Below, in pieces: positions 9,256 through 19,263 of a DNA stretch of 64,000 nucleotides (the stretch's first letter is position 1; each line of letters begins with the position of its first letter). The stretch is from positions 22,991 through 86,990 of the forward strand of contig CALUUA010000008.1 of the NCBI GenBank assembly GCA_944323845.1, given 5' to 3'. The translations under genes and the position numbers were made by a program. Source of the stretch: an uncultured Bacteroidales bacterium. GTDB lineage: Bacteria; Bacteroidota; Bacteroidia; Bacteroidales; UBA932. The notes under the pieces are model-generated. The model was not told the origin of the DNA. It saw nothing but the letters and a program-made list of their open reading frames with translations, and did no database searches.

Positions 9256-10971
9256 ATGAAAAAAATGAATTTGCTGATTCTTCCCATGATTCTTCTCGTA
9301 TCCGGGAGTTGCGACCCTGTCAATGACGAGAACAGCCTGCGGCCGCGGCCGGATTCGCCTGAATCCATCACTTACTCCGATGCCGCCGATGTCCCTGTCA
9401 TCCATACTGTGGATGAATCGGACTACACCGTCTATTATATCGACAGCGATAACGGCAGCGACTCGAATGACGGGCTTTCAGAATCGGACGCCTTCAAGAG
9501 TTTCTCTCCTGTAGCCGGCCTCTCCAAACCTGAAGGGACGAAAATATTGCTGAAGAAAGGCTGCACTTATTCGGGACCTTTGGTGCTGAAGGAGCTCGGC
9601 GGCACCTATTCCAAACCTTTCATAGTGGATGCCTATGGTGAAGGCGACAGGCCTGTAATCAGCGGAACCGGCGACTATGCTGTCCTGATTCAGGACGACA
9701 ATATCAGATTCCGCAATATCTGCATCACCAACAAAGCCGGAAAAAGAGGAATCTGGGTGCTTGCCGACCGCGGCGGCGCAATGCAGAACATACAGATCCA
9801 CGGCTGTCGTTTCGACACTGTCAACTGGCAGGGCGACATGGACGTCGAGACCATGGAACTGACCTCTGCGAATGTCACGGCAGCCTGTTCGAACGATAAC
9901 TACAACAAACTTTTCGGAGGCGTGATTTTCCAGGGACCTGATGATGCCTCTACAGGGCCGAGCTGGTTCGAAAACCTGTTCGTCACGGACAACGAGTTCT
10001 ACAAAGTCAGCCGTACGGGCATACAGATATATTCCAGATGGGGCGATCGTACAGGCCGGGGAAACGGCCGCAATGCCTATATCGACGACGATCACAACTG
10101 GTATCCGAACCGGAACGTGGTTTTCCAGGGGAACGAACTCGACTACATCGGAGGGGACGGAATCGTCCTTCAGATGACGGACGGCGGCTTCATCGACCAC
10201 AACAGGTGCTACCATGCGAACTTCCTCGGCCGTTCCGGTCAGGCGAATGTCGCGATGTGGCCGTATTCCGCGAAGAATATCGTCATGCAGTTTAATGAGG
10301 CGGCCTATACCAGATGGGAGAACGGCAGCAGCGACGGCGAAGGCCTTGATGTCGACATAGCGTGCAGGAACACTCTGGTGCAGTACAACTACGTACACCA
10401 CAATACCGGAGGCGGCATCCTGCTCTGCAACCGCGGCGGCGACAGCAATGTCGGGGCCGACCACAACGGGACTGTCATCCGCAACAATGTCTTCCTTCTC
10501 AACGGCGGCAAGTCGAAGGGCTCGTTCATGATGCTTTCCACATGCGTCGGCACGGTGGAAGCCTATAACAACATCGTCATAACCGACAACGAGAATCCGC
10601 GCATCATCCACAGCGATGACTGGTACAAGGAGGGAAACACCAAGGAACTCATAATGAGAAACAACATATTCATGTCCACGACTGCCGTAGTGGGAGTATT
10701 CGATCACAGCGCGATAGATTATACCGCATTCGAGAATAACCTCTACTGGAATCTCGCCAGCGATTTTTCGATAGTGGACCCTTATTCCCTTATGTACGAT
10801 CCTGAAATTTCCGTGCCTGTCGATATGAACGGGTATGACAAGGCCGCAATGTGCCGTCCCGGCAATGCGAAGGTCTTCGAAGACGGCTTCCTTTTCGACG
10901 GAATGGCCTCGAAGGATTTCACGGGTACTCCGGTGGACGGAATAAAATATCTTGGCGCCTTCGCCAGGTAA
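9256..10971 (+). CDS. Right-handed parallel beta-helix lipoprotein
   Basis: I start this 571-residue protein at 9256, where MKKMNLLILPMILLVSGSCD forms a lipoprotein signal (lipobox SGSC, C19); an upstream in-frame ATG at 9172 adds a charged leader. After a linker, YYIDSDNGSDSNDG begins the N-terminal strand block common in beta-helix enzymes. Residues about 100-500 show repeated short Asn/Gly-rich coils (IRFRNICITN, VVFQGNELDYIGGDGI, TLVQYNYVHHNTGGGIL, TVIRNNVF, LIMRNNIF) typical of pectate-lyase-like helices. Such proteins are often polysaccharide lyases or glycosidases, but I cannot assign a CAZy family or catalytic residues. It lies 129 bases after the fimbrillin-like gene and 22 before the BACON lipoprotein. 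Confidence 0.85.
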   Translation: MKKMNLLILPMILLVSGSCDPVNDENSLRPRPDSPESITYSDAADVPVIHTVDESDYTVYYIDSDNGSDSNDGLSESDAFKSFSPVAGLSKPEGTKILLKKGCTYSGPLVLKELGGTYSKPFIVDAYGEGDRPVISGTGDYAVLIQDDNIRFRNICITNKAGKRGIWVLADRGGAMQNIQIHGCRFDTVNWQGDMDVETMELTSANVTAACSNDNYNKLFGGVIFQGPDDASTGPSWFENLFVTDNEFYKVSRTGIQIYSRWGDRTGRGNGRNAYIDDDHNWYPNRNVVFQGNELDYIGGDGIVLQMTDGGFIDHNRCYHANFLGRSGQANVAMWPYSAKNIVMQFNEAAYTRWENGSSDGEGLDVDIACRNTLVQYNYVHHNTGGGILLCNRGGDSNVGADHNGTVIRNNVFLLNGGKSKGSFMMLSTCVGTVEAYNNIVITDNENPRIIHSDDWYKEGNTKELIMRNNIFMSTTAVVGVFDHSAIDYTAFENNLYWNLASDFSIVDPYSLMYDPEISVPVDMNGYDKAAMCRPGNAKVFEDGFLFDGMASKDFTGTPVDGIKYLGAFAR

Positions 10972-10993
10972 TACAACTGTAAACAGTCTGGAA

Positions 10994-12073
10994 ATGAAAA
11001 GAATAGCGATATTTTTAACAGCACTTCTGGCGATTGCGGCCATGTCGTCATGTCAGAAGGAACAGAAACCGGAATTCGGCATTCTGTCGGAAAACGAATT
11101 TAATGTCGGCAATACCGGTGGCTTCGTGACAGTAATCATGCACACGAATCAGCCGTATGCTGTCACTACGTCTGCCGACTGGTGTCATGTGGTGGTCAAG
11201 CAGCCTATCTGCTTCAAGCTGCAGGTGGATGAAAACGCCACGCTGTCAGCCAGAGAATGCACTGTCACCGTAGAATCCACCGATGAATTCGAGCCGGTCC
11301 TGATAACTGTCTTTCAGGATGAGGGACAGCTCTTCTTCAGGATGGACGAGTCGGAAAAGACCAAGACTTTCCCTGCAGAAGGCCAGACCCAGACAGTGGT
11401 CATGCAGACCAATATGGGAGATTATCAGGTGAAATCCTCAGAAGACTGGTGCCATATAGGGAACAGAACGGGCGAAGGCTTCGAGGTCATATGCGACCCG
11501 AGGGATGATTTCGGTACCAGAACGGCTGTCCTGACACTGGAAATGGAAGGTCTGGACGAACTGGAAGGAGTGCAGACCCCTGTCCGGATCACTGTGTCGC
11601 AAAAAGGCAACAATATGATACTCAACCCGGTCTTCGCCAATGACAGCATGGACGGCTGGGTATCCGAGCCTGAAGGGATATTCGCCCTCAATGACGCCAA
11701 ATGGATACCAGGCGATCTGGGAGGAGTCGGCCACGATATAGAAATCAATTCCGGAAACGGAACCGGTTTCCCTAAACCGACGGCTCCGTTCAGCGGATAC
11801 TTCCTCTATCACGTGGACAATGTCACTCCGGGAACCTGGACCTTCTCGTTCAGGAGCCAGAGAGGTTCGAATTCCGATTTCACCATGAATGCAGTCCTGA
11901 GGAATGCGGAAGGTGCGCTGACGGTCAACGAGCCTATTGAACTCGTGTCGAACTGGGGCACCAACTCGTGCATCATGACAGTGACTGAAGAGGGCGCCTA
12001 TGATGTGGGGATATATGTGGAATTTTCTTCGAATTCCCCGTGGTTCAATCTTATTGATTTCAAATTCGAATAG
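10994..12073 (+). CDS. BACON-domain lipoprotein
   Basis: A 359-residue lipoprotein from the ATG at 10994 (MKRIAIFLTALLAIAAMSSC, lipobox MSSC). Two BACON-type beta-sandwich domains follow, at about residues 35-115 and 120-200, each with the hallmark block: TTSADWCHV in the first and KSSEDWCHIG in the second, then ..TVTVES and VLTLEM strands. The C-terminal about 150 residues (from NPVFANDSMDGW) look like a carbohydrate-binding jelly-roll: NPVF..DSMDGW, SGYFLYHVDNVTPGTWTFSFR. In PULs, proteins of this type usually act as surface glycan-binding proteins. The SusC gene begins 3 bases after its stop, which supports co-transcription. Confidence 0.85.
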   Translation: MKRIAIFLTALLAIAAMSSCQKEQKPEFGILSENEFNVGNTGGFVTVIMHTNQPYAVTTSADWCHVVVKQPICFKLQVDENATLSARECTVTVESTDEFEPVLITVFQDEGQLFFRMDESEKTKTFPAEGQTQTVVMQTNMGDYQVKSSEDWCHIGNRTGEGFEVICDPRDDFGTRTAVLTLEMEGLDELEGVQTPVRITVSQKGNNMILNPVFANDSMDGWVSEPEGIFALNDAKWIPGDLGGVGHDIEINSGNGTGFPKPTAPFSGYFLYHVDNVTPGTWTFSFRSQRGSNSDFTMNAVLRNAEGALTVNEPIELVSNWGTNSCIMTVTEEGAYDVGIYVEFSSNSPWFNLIDFKFE

Positions 12074-12075
12074 AA

Positions 12076-15000
12076 ATGGGCAGGATAAACAGAATTTTGA
12101 CGGGAGCAGTGCTTTCCCTGCTCATTGCAGGAACTGCATCCGCACAGGACATGGTGACAGTATCTGGTACCGTGTCTGACGAGAGTGGTGCCACCATTCC
12201 GGGAGCCGGGGTCGTTCTCAAAGGGACGACTACGGGTACGGCTACGGACATTGATGGAAATTATTCCATCACTATTCCTGAAAAATCGGTGCTTGTAGTT
12301 TCCAGTCTCGGCTATATAAGCACGGAAGTGAATGTCGGTACGCGGGCGAAGGTAAACGTGGTGCTGGCAGAAGATATAAACTCTCTTGACGAGGTGGTCG
12401 TGGTCGGATACGGTACGCAGCGTAAAGGAGACCTTACCGGTGCGATTTCGTCGTTGCGGGGCGAATCCATGCCGTCAGTCGCCACGACGACTCTCGGACA
12501 GGCTCTCAAAGGGCAGATAGCCGGAATGTCTTTCGAGCAGTCCAGCGCGCAGCCGGGAGCACGTGTGCAGCTTCAGATACGAGGCTCAGCCACTGACGCC
12601 GAGCCTCTCGTGGTCATAGACGGAATACCTGTGCGTACAATGTGGGAAATAGACCAGGAGCTGGATTATGGAAAAGGCGACAAGGAAAGCGTATTGGACA
12701 ATATCAATCCTGAAGATGTCCAGGACATTCAGGTGCTGAAAGACGCCAGTGCCACATCCATCTACGGAGCAAATGCCGCAGGCGGTGTCATACTCATCAC
12801 TACCAAAAAAGGACGTGCCGGGCGCACGAATGTGTCTTTCAAGTCTTCCGTGACCCTGCAGTGGATAGCCAAGGAACCGGAGGTGTTCAGCGCGAAGGAA
12901 TACATGCGTCAGGTAAACAGATACCAGCTTCAGCAATACGTCTATGATCAGGAGTATTATCCGTGGGGAAACCGGCCTCTGCCTGAATACAGCGCTCTTG
13001 TATCGGAATTCGAGGCTGCCCATGCGTCGGATCCGAACAAAGGCTGGTTTTTCGATCCGGATGCCATAGACTCGTTCATAGGCGGAACGGACTGGTATGA
13101 CTATATCACCAGACTGGGAAACATCCAGAATTATGACCTTTCTGTAAGCGGAGGAACTGAAAAGACCACTTTCAGGGTGGCTCTCGGCTATATGGCGAAT
13201 GAAGGAATCGCGAAGAACAGCAGTTACGACAGGGCGTCCGGAAGGATAAATCTGGACCATAAGTTCAACAGCTGGCTGTCCGCTGGAATCAATGCATCCT
13301 ACACCTTCCTAAAGTCGGGTGACATAGCCCTTTCAGGCTCTTCAGGTACGACTACCTTGTTTTCGGCCGCCAGAACCTTCGACCCTACGGTGACTCCTTA
13401 CGAACTGGACGGCAGCTTCTCTTCACAGAGCTACGACTCGTCCAATGCAGGTATCGGACCTCTCTCAGTGATGGATGTGAAGATGAATACGAAGAAGGAT
13501 AATCTGCTGACATCCGCATATATAGACATACATCCGGTCGAAGGACTTTCCATCCTCGGGACCTTCGGCTACGACAGGAAATTCGCCATGACAGGCAGTT
13601 ATTTCTCGTCGACCACCAGACAGGGCCGAGAGTACGAAGGCGTGGCCAGAGTGGACAGGAACGAATTGTCGAACTACTACATAAACATCAGGGCTACCTA
13701 TAACAAAGTGATAGCCGATGCACATACGTTCACTGTGATGGGCGGATGGGAATACCAGACTTCCGGTTCGGAGAGTCTGGCAGGATGGAATACCGGATTC
13801 CCGTATGACGGCGTTTTATGGAACAATCTGGAACTCGGTACCAACTCGAAACCGAGGGTGTACTCCTCGGCAGAATCCAGTCAGACTGCCTCTTTCATGG
13901 CCAGACTCAACTATTCCTACAAGGGCCGCTATCTCCTGACTGCGAACTGGAGGCTGGACGGATCGTCCAATTTCGCTCCGAACAGGCAGTGGGGTAACTT
14001 CGGAGGAGTGTCAGCAGCATGGAACATGGCAGAAGAGCCGTGGCTTGAGAACGTGTCATGGATAAACAGTCTGAAGATACGTGCCGGATGGGGAGTGACG
14101 GGAAATGCCGGAAGTCTGACCGGTACCAGGACTTATTACAGTCCGGGATATGACTACTCCTTCAACAACAACGAGGAAAGCGGTGTCCGTCTGGCGGTGC
14201 TCGGCAACCCGGATCTGACCTGGGAATCCCAGCATGACATAAATGTAGGCGTGGACTTCGCCTTCTTCAACAACCGTCTCGGCGGAACTGTCGATGTGTA
14301 CGAGCGTACCATCAAGGACCGTATCGGAAAGAAGAACCTGATGTCATACCAGGAAGTGACCACCATGCACTATAATACGAAGCGTATAGACAAGACCAGA
14401 GGCGTGGATTTCTCCCTGTATGCAGTGCCGGTCAATACCCGCGACTTCAACTGGAGCAGCCAGTTCACCCTCACCTTCTACAGGGACTATACCATCGTCA
14501 GGGATCCTGCCGATGTCCTCGACATAAATGATTATCCGTCATACGAATGGGGACACCAGTGGTACCATCTCACCGACGGGCTTCTGCAGCCGGGAGAAGT
14601 GAATCCGGGCCAGCTTTCGACAGACAGAAGGGCGGGACAGGTGAAAGTCCTCGATGTGAACGGTTACCTGCGTGACGAGTACGGCCAGAAAATATACGGC
14701 TCGGACGGGCGTCCGCTCTACTCCGGTTCTCCTGACGGCATCATAGACGCCGCAGACCTCGTGGATCACGGAAACAACACGCCGATACCGTTCAGCTGGA
14801 ACAATACTTTCCGCTACAAGAACTTCGATCTGGAAATAGGCATATACGGAAAACTCCACCGCTGGGCATCCAACGATTTCGTGAATGCCGACCCGGAATC
14901 AATGCTGCAAGGAAAGAACACCATAGTATATGTGGCAGACCAGTACTCGTTCGACAATCTGGATGCCAAGTATCCTTCCTACCAGTACTGGCAGCACGAC

Positions 15001-15237
15001 GGAGTGGGCTACGGCGACTATTTCAGGGAGCCGGCATGGTTCATCCGTCTGGACAACATATCGCTGGGATACACTCTGACCAGAGATGTGCTCAAAGTGC
15101 TCCAGTCAATCCGTTTCTACTTGTCTTTCAGAAATATAGCTGTAATAACGCCATGGCACGGCCCGGATCCTGAATACAATGTCTACACATATCCGAGCTC
15201 TACATCAGCCACTTTCGGCATAGACATCAATTTCTAA
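12076..15237 (+). CDS. SusC/RagA-type TonB-linked outer membrane transporter (PUL1)
   Basis: A 1,053-residue outer-membrane beta-barrel that imports oligosaccharides using TonB energy. Residues 1-23 are a signal peptide ending SAQ. Residues about 29-105 are a carboxypeptidase-D-regulatory-like domain (VSGTVSDESGATIPGAGVVL). A DEVVVVGYGTQRKGDLTGAI block leads into the plug domain, with RGSATDAEPLVVIDGIPV and LKDASATSIYGANAAGGVILITTKKG. The remainder is the barrel, ending in an aromatic-rich strand with a terminal Phe. Length and motifs are typical and the gene looks intact. SusD follows 11 bases downstream. Substrate cannot be told from sequence; the neighbouring GH2 and GH3 enzymes suggest a beta-linked glycan. 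Confidence 0.97.
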   Translation: MGRINRILTGAVLSLLIAGTASAQDMVTVSGTVSDESGATIPGAGVVLKGTTTGTATDIDGNYSITIPEKSVLVVSSLGYISTEVNVGTRAKVNVVLAEDINSLDEVVVVGYGTQRKGDLTGAISSLRGESMPSVATTTLGQALKGQIAGMSFEQSSAQPGARVQLQIRGSATDAEPLVVIDGIPVRTMWEIDQELDYGKGDKESVLDNINPEDVQDIQVLKDASATSIYGANAAGGVILITTKKGRAGRTNVSFKSSVTLQWIAKEPEVFSAKEYMRQVNRYQLQQYVYDQEYYPWGNRPLPEYSALVSEFEAAHASDPNKGWFFDPDAIDSFIGGTDWYDYITRLGNIQNYDLSVSGGTEKTTFRVALGYMANEGIAKNSSYDRASGRINLDHKFNSWLSAGINASYTFLKSGDIALSGSSGTTTLFSAARTFDPTVTPYELDGSFSSQSYDSSNAGIGPLSVMDVKMNTKKDNLLTSAYIDIHPVEGLSILGTFGYDRKFAMTGSYFSSTTRQGREYEGVARVDRNELSNYYINIRATYNKVIADAHTFTVMGGWEYQTSGSESLAGWNTGFPYDGVLWNNLELGTNSKPRVYSSAESSQTASFMARLNYSYKGRYLLTANWRLDGSSNFAPNRQWGNFGGVSAAWNMAEEPWLENVSWINSLKIRAGWGVTGNAGSLTGTRTYYSPGYDYSFNNNEESGVRLAVLGNPDLTWESQHDINVGVDFAFFNNRLGGTVDVYERTIKDRIGKKNLMSYQEVTTMHYNTKRIDKTRGVDFSLYAVPVNTRDFNWSSQFTLTFYRDYTIVRDPADVLDINDYPSYEWGHQWYHLTDGLLQPGEVNPGQLSTDRRAGQVKVLDVNGYLRDEYGQKIYGSDGRPLYSGSPDGIIDAADLVDHGNNTPIPFSWNNTFRYKNFDLEIGIYGKLHRWASNDFVNADPESMLQGKNTIVYVADQYSFDNLDAKYPSYQYWQHDGVGYGDYFREPAWFIRLDNISLGYTLTRDVLKVLQSIRFYLSFRNIAVITPWHGPDPEYNVYTYPSSTSATFGIDINF

Positions 15238-15248
15238 ATCATCCGGAA

Positions 15249-16721
15249 ATGAAAATAGCGAAATATATCATCCTGCTCCTGCCTGTGGCCGCCATGTTGT
15301 CCGGCTGCACGCTCGAGCGCGTCTCCTACGAGGAAATATACAAGGAGAATCTGTACAGGAATGACAGCGACGTACAGAAATCCGTAACAGGACTCTACGA
15401 ACTTTTTACCACAGGATGGGGAAAATTCTACTGCGCTGACCAGTGGGGATATGTCATCTGCACGGACATGACTACGGGACAGCTGACCTCCAAATGGCAG
15501 AATCAGGGTTATCAGGCCTTCTATGAGCATCGCTGGAGCGAGACGGGATCCGATCTTGCCACCCAGTTTTCACAGAAGATCTATCCCCAGTATAAGGAAC
15601 TGACCCGCATAAAGAATACGATAGATGACATCGCAGCCGCAGACATCACTCCCGCCGTCAAGGTGCAGGCCATAGCAGAGGCCAAATGTCTTTACGGCTG
15701 GATAGGCTACATCATGTATGACCTTTTCGGCCCGGTTCCGCTAGCCACCGACGAAGCGAGGAAAAACCCTACGGCCTATATCTACATTCCGAGACTGTCG
15801 GATGAAGAATACACTGCCGAGATGATATCCATGCTGGACGATGCCATAGAGGATCTTCCGTGGAGAAACGAATCCTGGGGACACGTGACCAAGGGCATGG
15901 CCCTGATGCTGAAACTGAAGTTCCTGATGATGAATCATGATTTCGAAGCGGCGGAACCTGTGGCCAGACAGCTTTACGAACAGGAAGGGAACGTCTATGC
16001 CCTTCTACCGGACTACGCATCCGTGTTTACAAAGTCCAACGCCAGAAACAACGAGATCATCCACGCCATTCCGGCCGGAGAATCGAATCCTAATTACTGG
16101 ATAACACAGACCACCTGGGGAGATGTTCCGGGCTATGAAGGGGAAAACTGGGCCACTTTCCTCATGCAGTGGAGCTTTTATGACTCTTTCGAGGAAAACG
16201 ACCAGAGGAAAAACACCATTGTCGCCGAATACACATCCACTACCACAGGCGCAGTCGTGAAAAGAGGTGCAGGAAACCTGCAATACGGGTGTTGTCCCAT
16301 AAAAATCGGGCAGGATCCGGACAGGATAGGCTCCAGAGGGACTACGGACGTGATAGTCTTCCGCTATGCCGATGTACTGCTCTCGCTGGCTGAATGTATA
16401 AACGAAAACAATTCAGGCCCTACACAGGAAGCCATATCACTCGTGAACAGGATAAGGAACAGAGTAGGACTTGCGGATCTGACTTCGGACAAGACCGCAA
16501 ACAAGGTATCCTTCAATACGGCGATTCTGAATGAACGTCTCCATGAGTTTTATTGCGAAGGCTTGTCCCGGTCTGACAAGATACGGCACGGAACATTCGT
16601 GTCAGACTCCCAGACCCAGTACAAGGACAGCCAGAGCGACTGGTATAAGGTCCGTTTCCCGATACCGTCTTCGTATATCAACGAATCCAAGGGTATTGTA
16701 AAGCAGAATGACGGTTATTAA
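15249..16721 (+). CDS. SusD/RagB-type glycan-binding lipoprotein (PUL1)
   Basis: A 490-residue lipoprotein partner of the preceding SusC; together they form the lidded importer in the outer membrane. The signal peptide ends at lipobox LSGC (C20). The helical TPR-like region is typical: VQAIAEAKCLYGWIGYIMYDLFGPVPL, then SDEEYTAEMISMLDDAI. The C-terminal region shows FRYADVLLSLAE, followed by AISLVNRIRNRVGL and ILNERLHEFYCEG, which are hallmark SusD blocks. The gene ends 2 bases before the GH2 gene. Nothing looks broken. Confidence 0.96.
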   Translation: MKIAKYIILLLPVAAMLSGCTLERVSYEEIYKENLYRNDSDVQKSVTGLYELFTTGWGKFYCADQWGYVICTDMTTGQLTSKWQNQGYQAFYEHRWSETGSDLATQFSQKIYPQYKELTRIKNTIDDIAAADITPAVKVQAIAEAKCLYGWIGYIMYDLFGPVPLATDEARKNPTAYIYIPRLSDEEYTAEMISMLDDAIEDLPWRNESWGHVTKGMALMLKLKFLMMNHDFEAAEPVARQLYEQEGNVYALLPDYASVFTKSNARNNEIIHAIPAGESNPNYWITQTTWGDVPGYEGENWATFLMQWSFYDSFEENDQRKNTIVAEYTSTTTGAVVKRGAGNLQYGCCPIKIGQDPDRIGSRGTTDVIVFRYADVLLSLAECINENNSGPTQEAISLVNRIRNRVGLADLTSDKTANKVSFNTAILNERLHEFYCEGLSRSDKIRHGTFVSDSQTQYKDSQSDWYKVRFPIPSSYINESKGIVKQNDGY

Positions 16722-16723
16722 TC

Positions 16724-19201
16724 ATGAAAACGGGTATTGCAATATTGCTGCTGATTTTTCTGTCAGCCGGGATGCCTGCCGGTGCGGCAGGTTTCCCGGA
16801 ATATTCCACGGCAGGATTCCATGTTCTGGAAGATTGCGGACGGGATGTCTTCAGCATGAACGGCGGATGGCTTTTCTTCAAGGGTGACGACCCGGATGCC
16901 GCGAATGTCGGATACGATGACAGCGGATGGGAGAATACGGCATTGCCGCATGGCATAGAAATACTGCCGGAGGAAGCCAGCGGATGCATGAACCGGCAGG
17001 GACCGGTCTGGTACCGGAAGCATCTGCGGCCAGGAGAGGAATTGAAGGGAAAGAGGCTCCTGCTTTATTTCGAGGCAGTGATGGGAAAATGCAAGGTCTG
17101 GGTAAACGGTACTCAGGCGGCGGAACACTATGGCGGATATCTTCCTGTGACGGCGGATGTTACGGGACTGCTTGTTCCGGGAAAGGAGAATGTGATCGCA
17201 GTGAGGGCAGACAATTCGGATGACCCTCTGGTGCCACCGGGAAAGCCGCAGAAAGACCTTGATTTCACTTATTTCGGAGGAATATACAGAGACTGCTGGC
17301 TGATAGCCTGTAATGAAGTGTACATAACGGATCCCAACGAAGAGGATGAGGTGGCAGGCGGCGGTCTCTTTGTCTCATACGACATGGTTTCGGAAAAGTC
17401 GTCTACGCTTCGTCTGCGCGTCCATGTCAGGAATGAATCGGACCGGAAGTTCCGGGGCGCGGTCAGCTATGTATTGCGTGAACGCGACGGCAGAAGGGCT
17501 TGCTGTACATCCGTGCCGGTCAGCATCGGCTCCGGAGAAGCGGCCTATGCCGGGACAGTGCTTGAAGTGGCGGCCCCTCATCTCTGGTCTCCGGAACATC
17601 CGTACCTGTATCGTCTGGAAGTACGGGTGACTGATGCCTGCGGGGAGGTAAGGGACGGTTATATGCAGCGTATAGGGATACGCAGCGTGGAATTCAGGGG
17701 TGAAGACGGATTTTTCCTGAACGGGAAGAAGTATCCGGGAAAACTTATCGGCGCCAACCGTCATCAGGATTTCGCCCTCATCGGGAACGCTCTTCCGAAT
17801 TCCCTGCACTGGAGGGATGCGGTCAAGCTCCGCAAGGCAGGATTCAAGGTTGTCAGGAATACGCATTATCCTCAGGACCCGGCCTTCATGGACGCATGCG
17901 ACTCTCTCGGACTTTTTGTCATCGAGAATCCTCCGGGATGGCAGTTCTGGTCCGATGATCCGGTTTTCGCCGCCCGTGTCCGTTCCGATATCAGGAATAT
18001 TGTCCGCAGGGACAGGAACAGACCTTCCGTGCTGATGTGGGAACCGGTGCTGAATGAGACAAGATATCCGGAAACGTTCGCGCAGGAAGCGGAAAAATGC
18101 GTGAAGGAGGAATATCCTTACCCGTTCTGCCATACGGTCGCTGACAGCGGATCGCCGGGATACGGGTGTTTCGATGTCATTTATTCCCATCCAGCGGATG
18201 CTGCCGGTCAGGGACATGCGTATTTCACGAGGGAATGGGGCGACAATGTGGATGATTGGTCGGCGCATAATTCCTCCAGCAGGGCCTCTCTGTCCTGGGG
18301 AGAAATGCCCCAGTTGATACAGGCTGCCCATTATGCGTGTCCGGATTATGACTTCACTTGTCTTGAGAAACTGTACGGGACTCCAGACAGCCATGTGGGA
18401 GGCTGTCTGTGGCATGCGTTCGACCATCAGCGCGGCTATCATCCCGACCCGTTCTACGGGGGAGTGATGGACGGGTTCCGCCAGCCCAAATATTCATGGT
18501 ACATGTTCATGTCCCAGCGCCCTGTTTCCGGAGAAGATTCCCCGGGTTCGGGACCTGTAGTCCATATAGCCCACGCCATGACCCCGTTTTCTCCGGCAGA
18601 CGTGACGGTATATTCGAACTGTGACGAAGTGAGGCTCACCGTTTTCGAAAACGGCAGGGAATACAGGTGGTCAAGAGCTGGGCATCCTGCGTCCATGCCG
18701 TCTCCTCCGGCAGTCTTCGCTGACGCATTCGATTTCATGGATTGCAAGGCTCTGTCCAGAGCCGGCAGGCAGGATGAATCCTATATGCTGGCTGAAGGCT
18801 GGACGGACGGCAGACTGGTCGCCAGTCATAAGGTATTTCCGGCAGGAAGGGCTGAAAAACTCGTCCTTTGGGCAGACGACGAAGGCATCGGCCTTACGGC
18901 TGACGGTTCAGACATCGTCACTGTAGTCGCCGGAGTGGCCGACAGCAGGGGCAACATTCGCAGGCTCGACAACACCTGGATAGTATTCTCCGTAGAGGGA
19001 GAGGGTAGGATAGTCGGGGATGCCTCCATTCAGGCCAATCCGAGGCAGACCGTATGGGGCACGGCTCCGGTTCTGGTCCGTTCCACCACCGTTCCGGGCG
19101 AGATTATAGTAAAGGCCTCTGTCCTTTTTCCCGGGACGGAACGGCCTGCTCCCGCCGAACTCAGGCTCATGAGTCACCCTTCCTTATACAGGAATCTCTG
19201 A
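16724..19201 (+). CDS. Glycoside hydrolase family 2 enzyme (PUL1)
   Basis: An 825-residue secreted GH2 enzyme that would remove beta-linked galactose, mannose, glucuronate or similar sugars. A signal peptide covers about residues 1-23 (ILLLIFLSAGMPAGAAG). The sugar-binding domain (LNGGWLFFKGDD to GLLVPGKENVIAVRADNSDDPLVPPG), an Ig-like domain and a TIM barrel follow in order. In the barrel, E445 in PVLNET is the likely acid/base and E504 in FTREWGD the likely nucleophile. The C-terminal about 250 residues are extra beta-domains. It is shorter than the LacZ-type enzyme at 24.5 kb and the motif around the nucleophile differs from classical LacZ, so the specificity is open. It follows SusD with a 2-base gap. 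Confidence 0.88.
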   Translation: MKTGIAILLLIFLSAGMPAGAAGFPEYSTAGFHVLEDCGRDVFSMNGGWLFFKGDDPDAANVGYDDSGWENTALPHGIEILPEEASGCMNRQGPVWYRKHLRPGEELKGKRLLLYFEAVMGKCKVWVNGTQAAEHYGGYLPVTADVTGLLVPGKENVIAVRADNSDDPLVPPGKPQKDLDFTYFGGIYRDCWLIACNEVYITDPNEEDEVAGGGLFVSYDMVSEKSSTLRLRVHVRNESDRKFRGAVSYVLRERDGRRACCTSVPVSIGSGEAAYAGTVLEVAAPHLWSPEHPYLYRLEVRVTDACGEVRDGYMQRIGIRSVEFRGEDGFFLNGKKYPGKLIGANRHQDFALIGNALPNSLHWRDAVKLRKAGFKVVRNTHYPQDPAFMDACDSLGLFVIENPPGWQFWSDDPVFAARVRSDIRNIVRRDRNRPSVLMWEPVLNETRYPETFAQEAEKCVKEEYPYPFCHTVADSGSPGYGCFDVIYSHPADAAGQGHAYFTREWGDNVDDWSAHNSSSRASLSWGEMPQLIQAAHYACPDYDFTCLEKLYGTPDSHVGGCLWHAFDHQRGYHPDPFYGGVMDGFRQPKYSWYMFMSQRPVSGEDSPGSGPVVHIAHAMTPFSPADVTVYSNCDEVRLTVFENGREYRWSRAGHPASMPSPPAVFADAFDFMDCKALSRAGRQDESYMLAEGWTDGRLVASHKVFPAGRAEKLVLWADDEGIGLTADGSDIVTVVAGVADSRGNIRRLDNTWIVFSVEGEGRIVGDASIQANPRQTVWGTAPVLVRSTTVPGEIIVKASVLFPGTERPAPAELRLMSHPSLYRNL

Positions 19202-19263
19202 TTTTTCCGAATGCCGGAAAATGACTAAATTAGAGCCGAACTTGAAATCCAACCGTTTATACG

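Noticed and set aside
9478..11043. A 521-codon open frame on the minus strand
   Set aside because: It lies fully opposite the beta-helix gene, has low-complexity Val/Ile/Arg-rich composition, no recognisable motif and no promoter.
17375..18442. A 355-codon open frame on the minus strand
   Set aside because: Opposite the GH2 gene, with shadow-like composition and no motif.
19203..19221. TTTTCCG/CGGAAAA hairpin after the GH2 gene as a terminator
   Set aside because: The stem is 7 bp and no T run follows; GH3 could still be read through.
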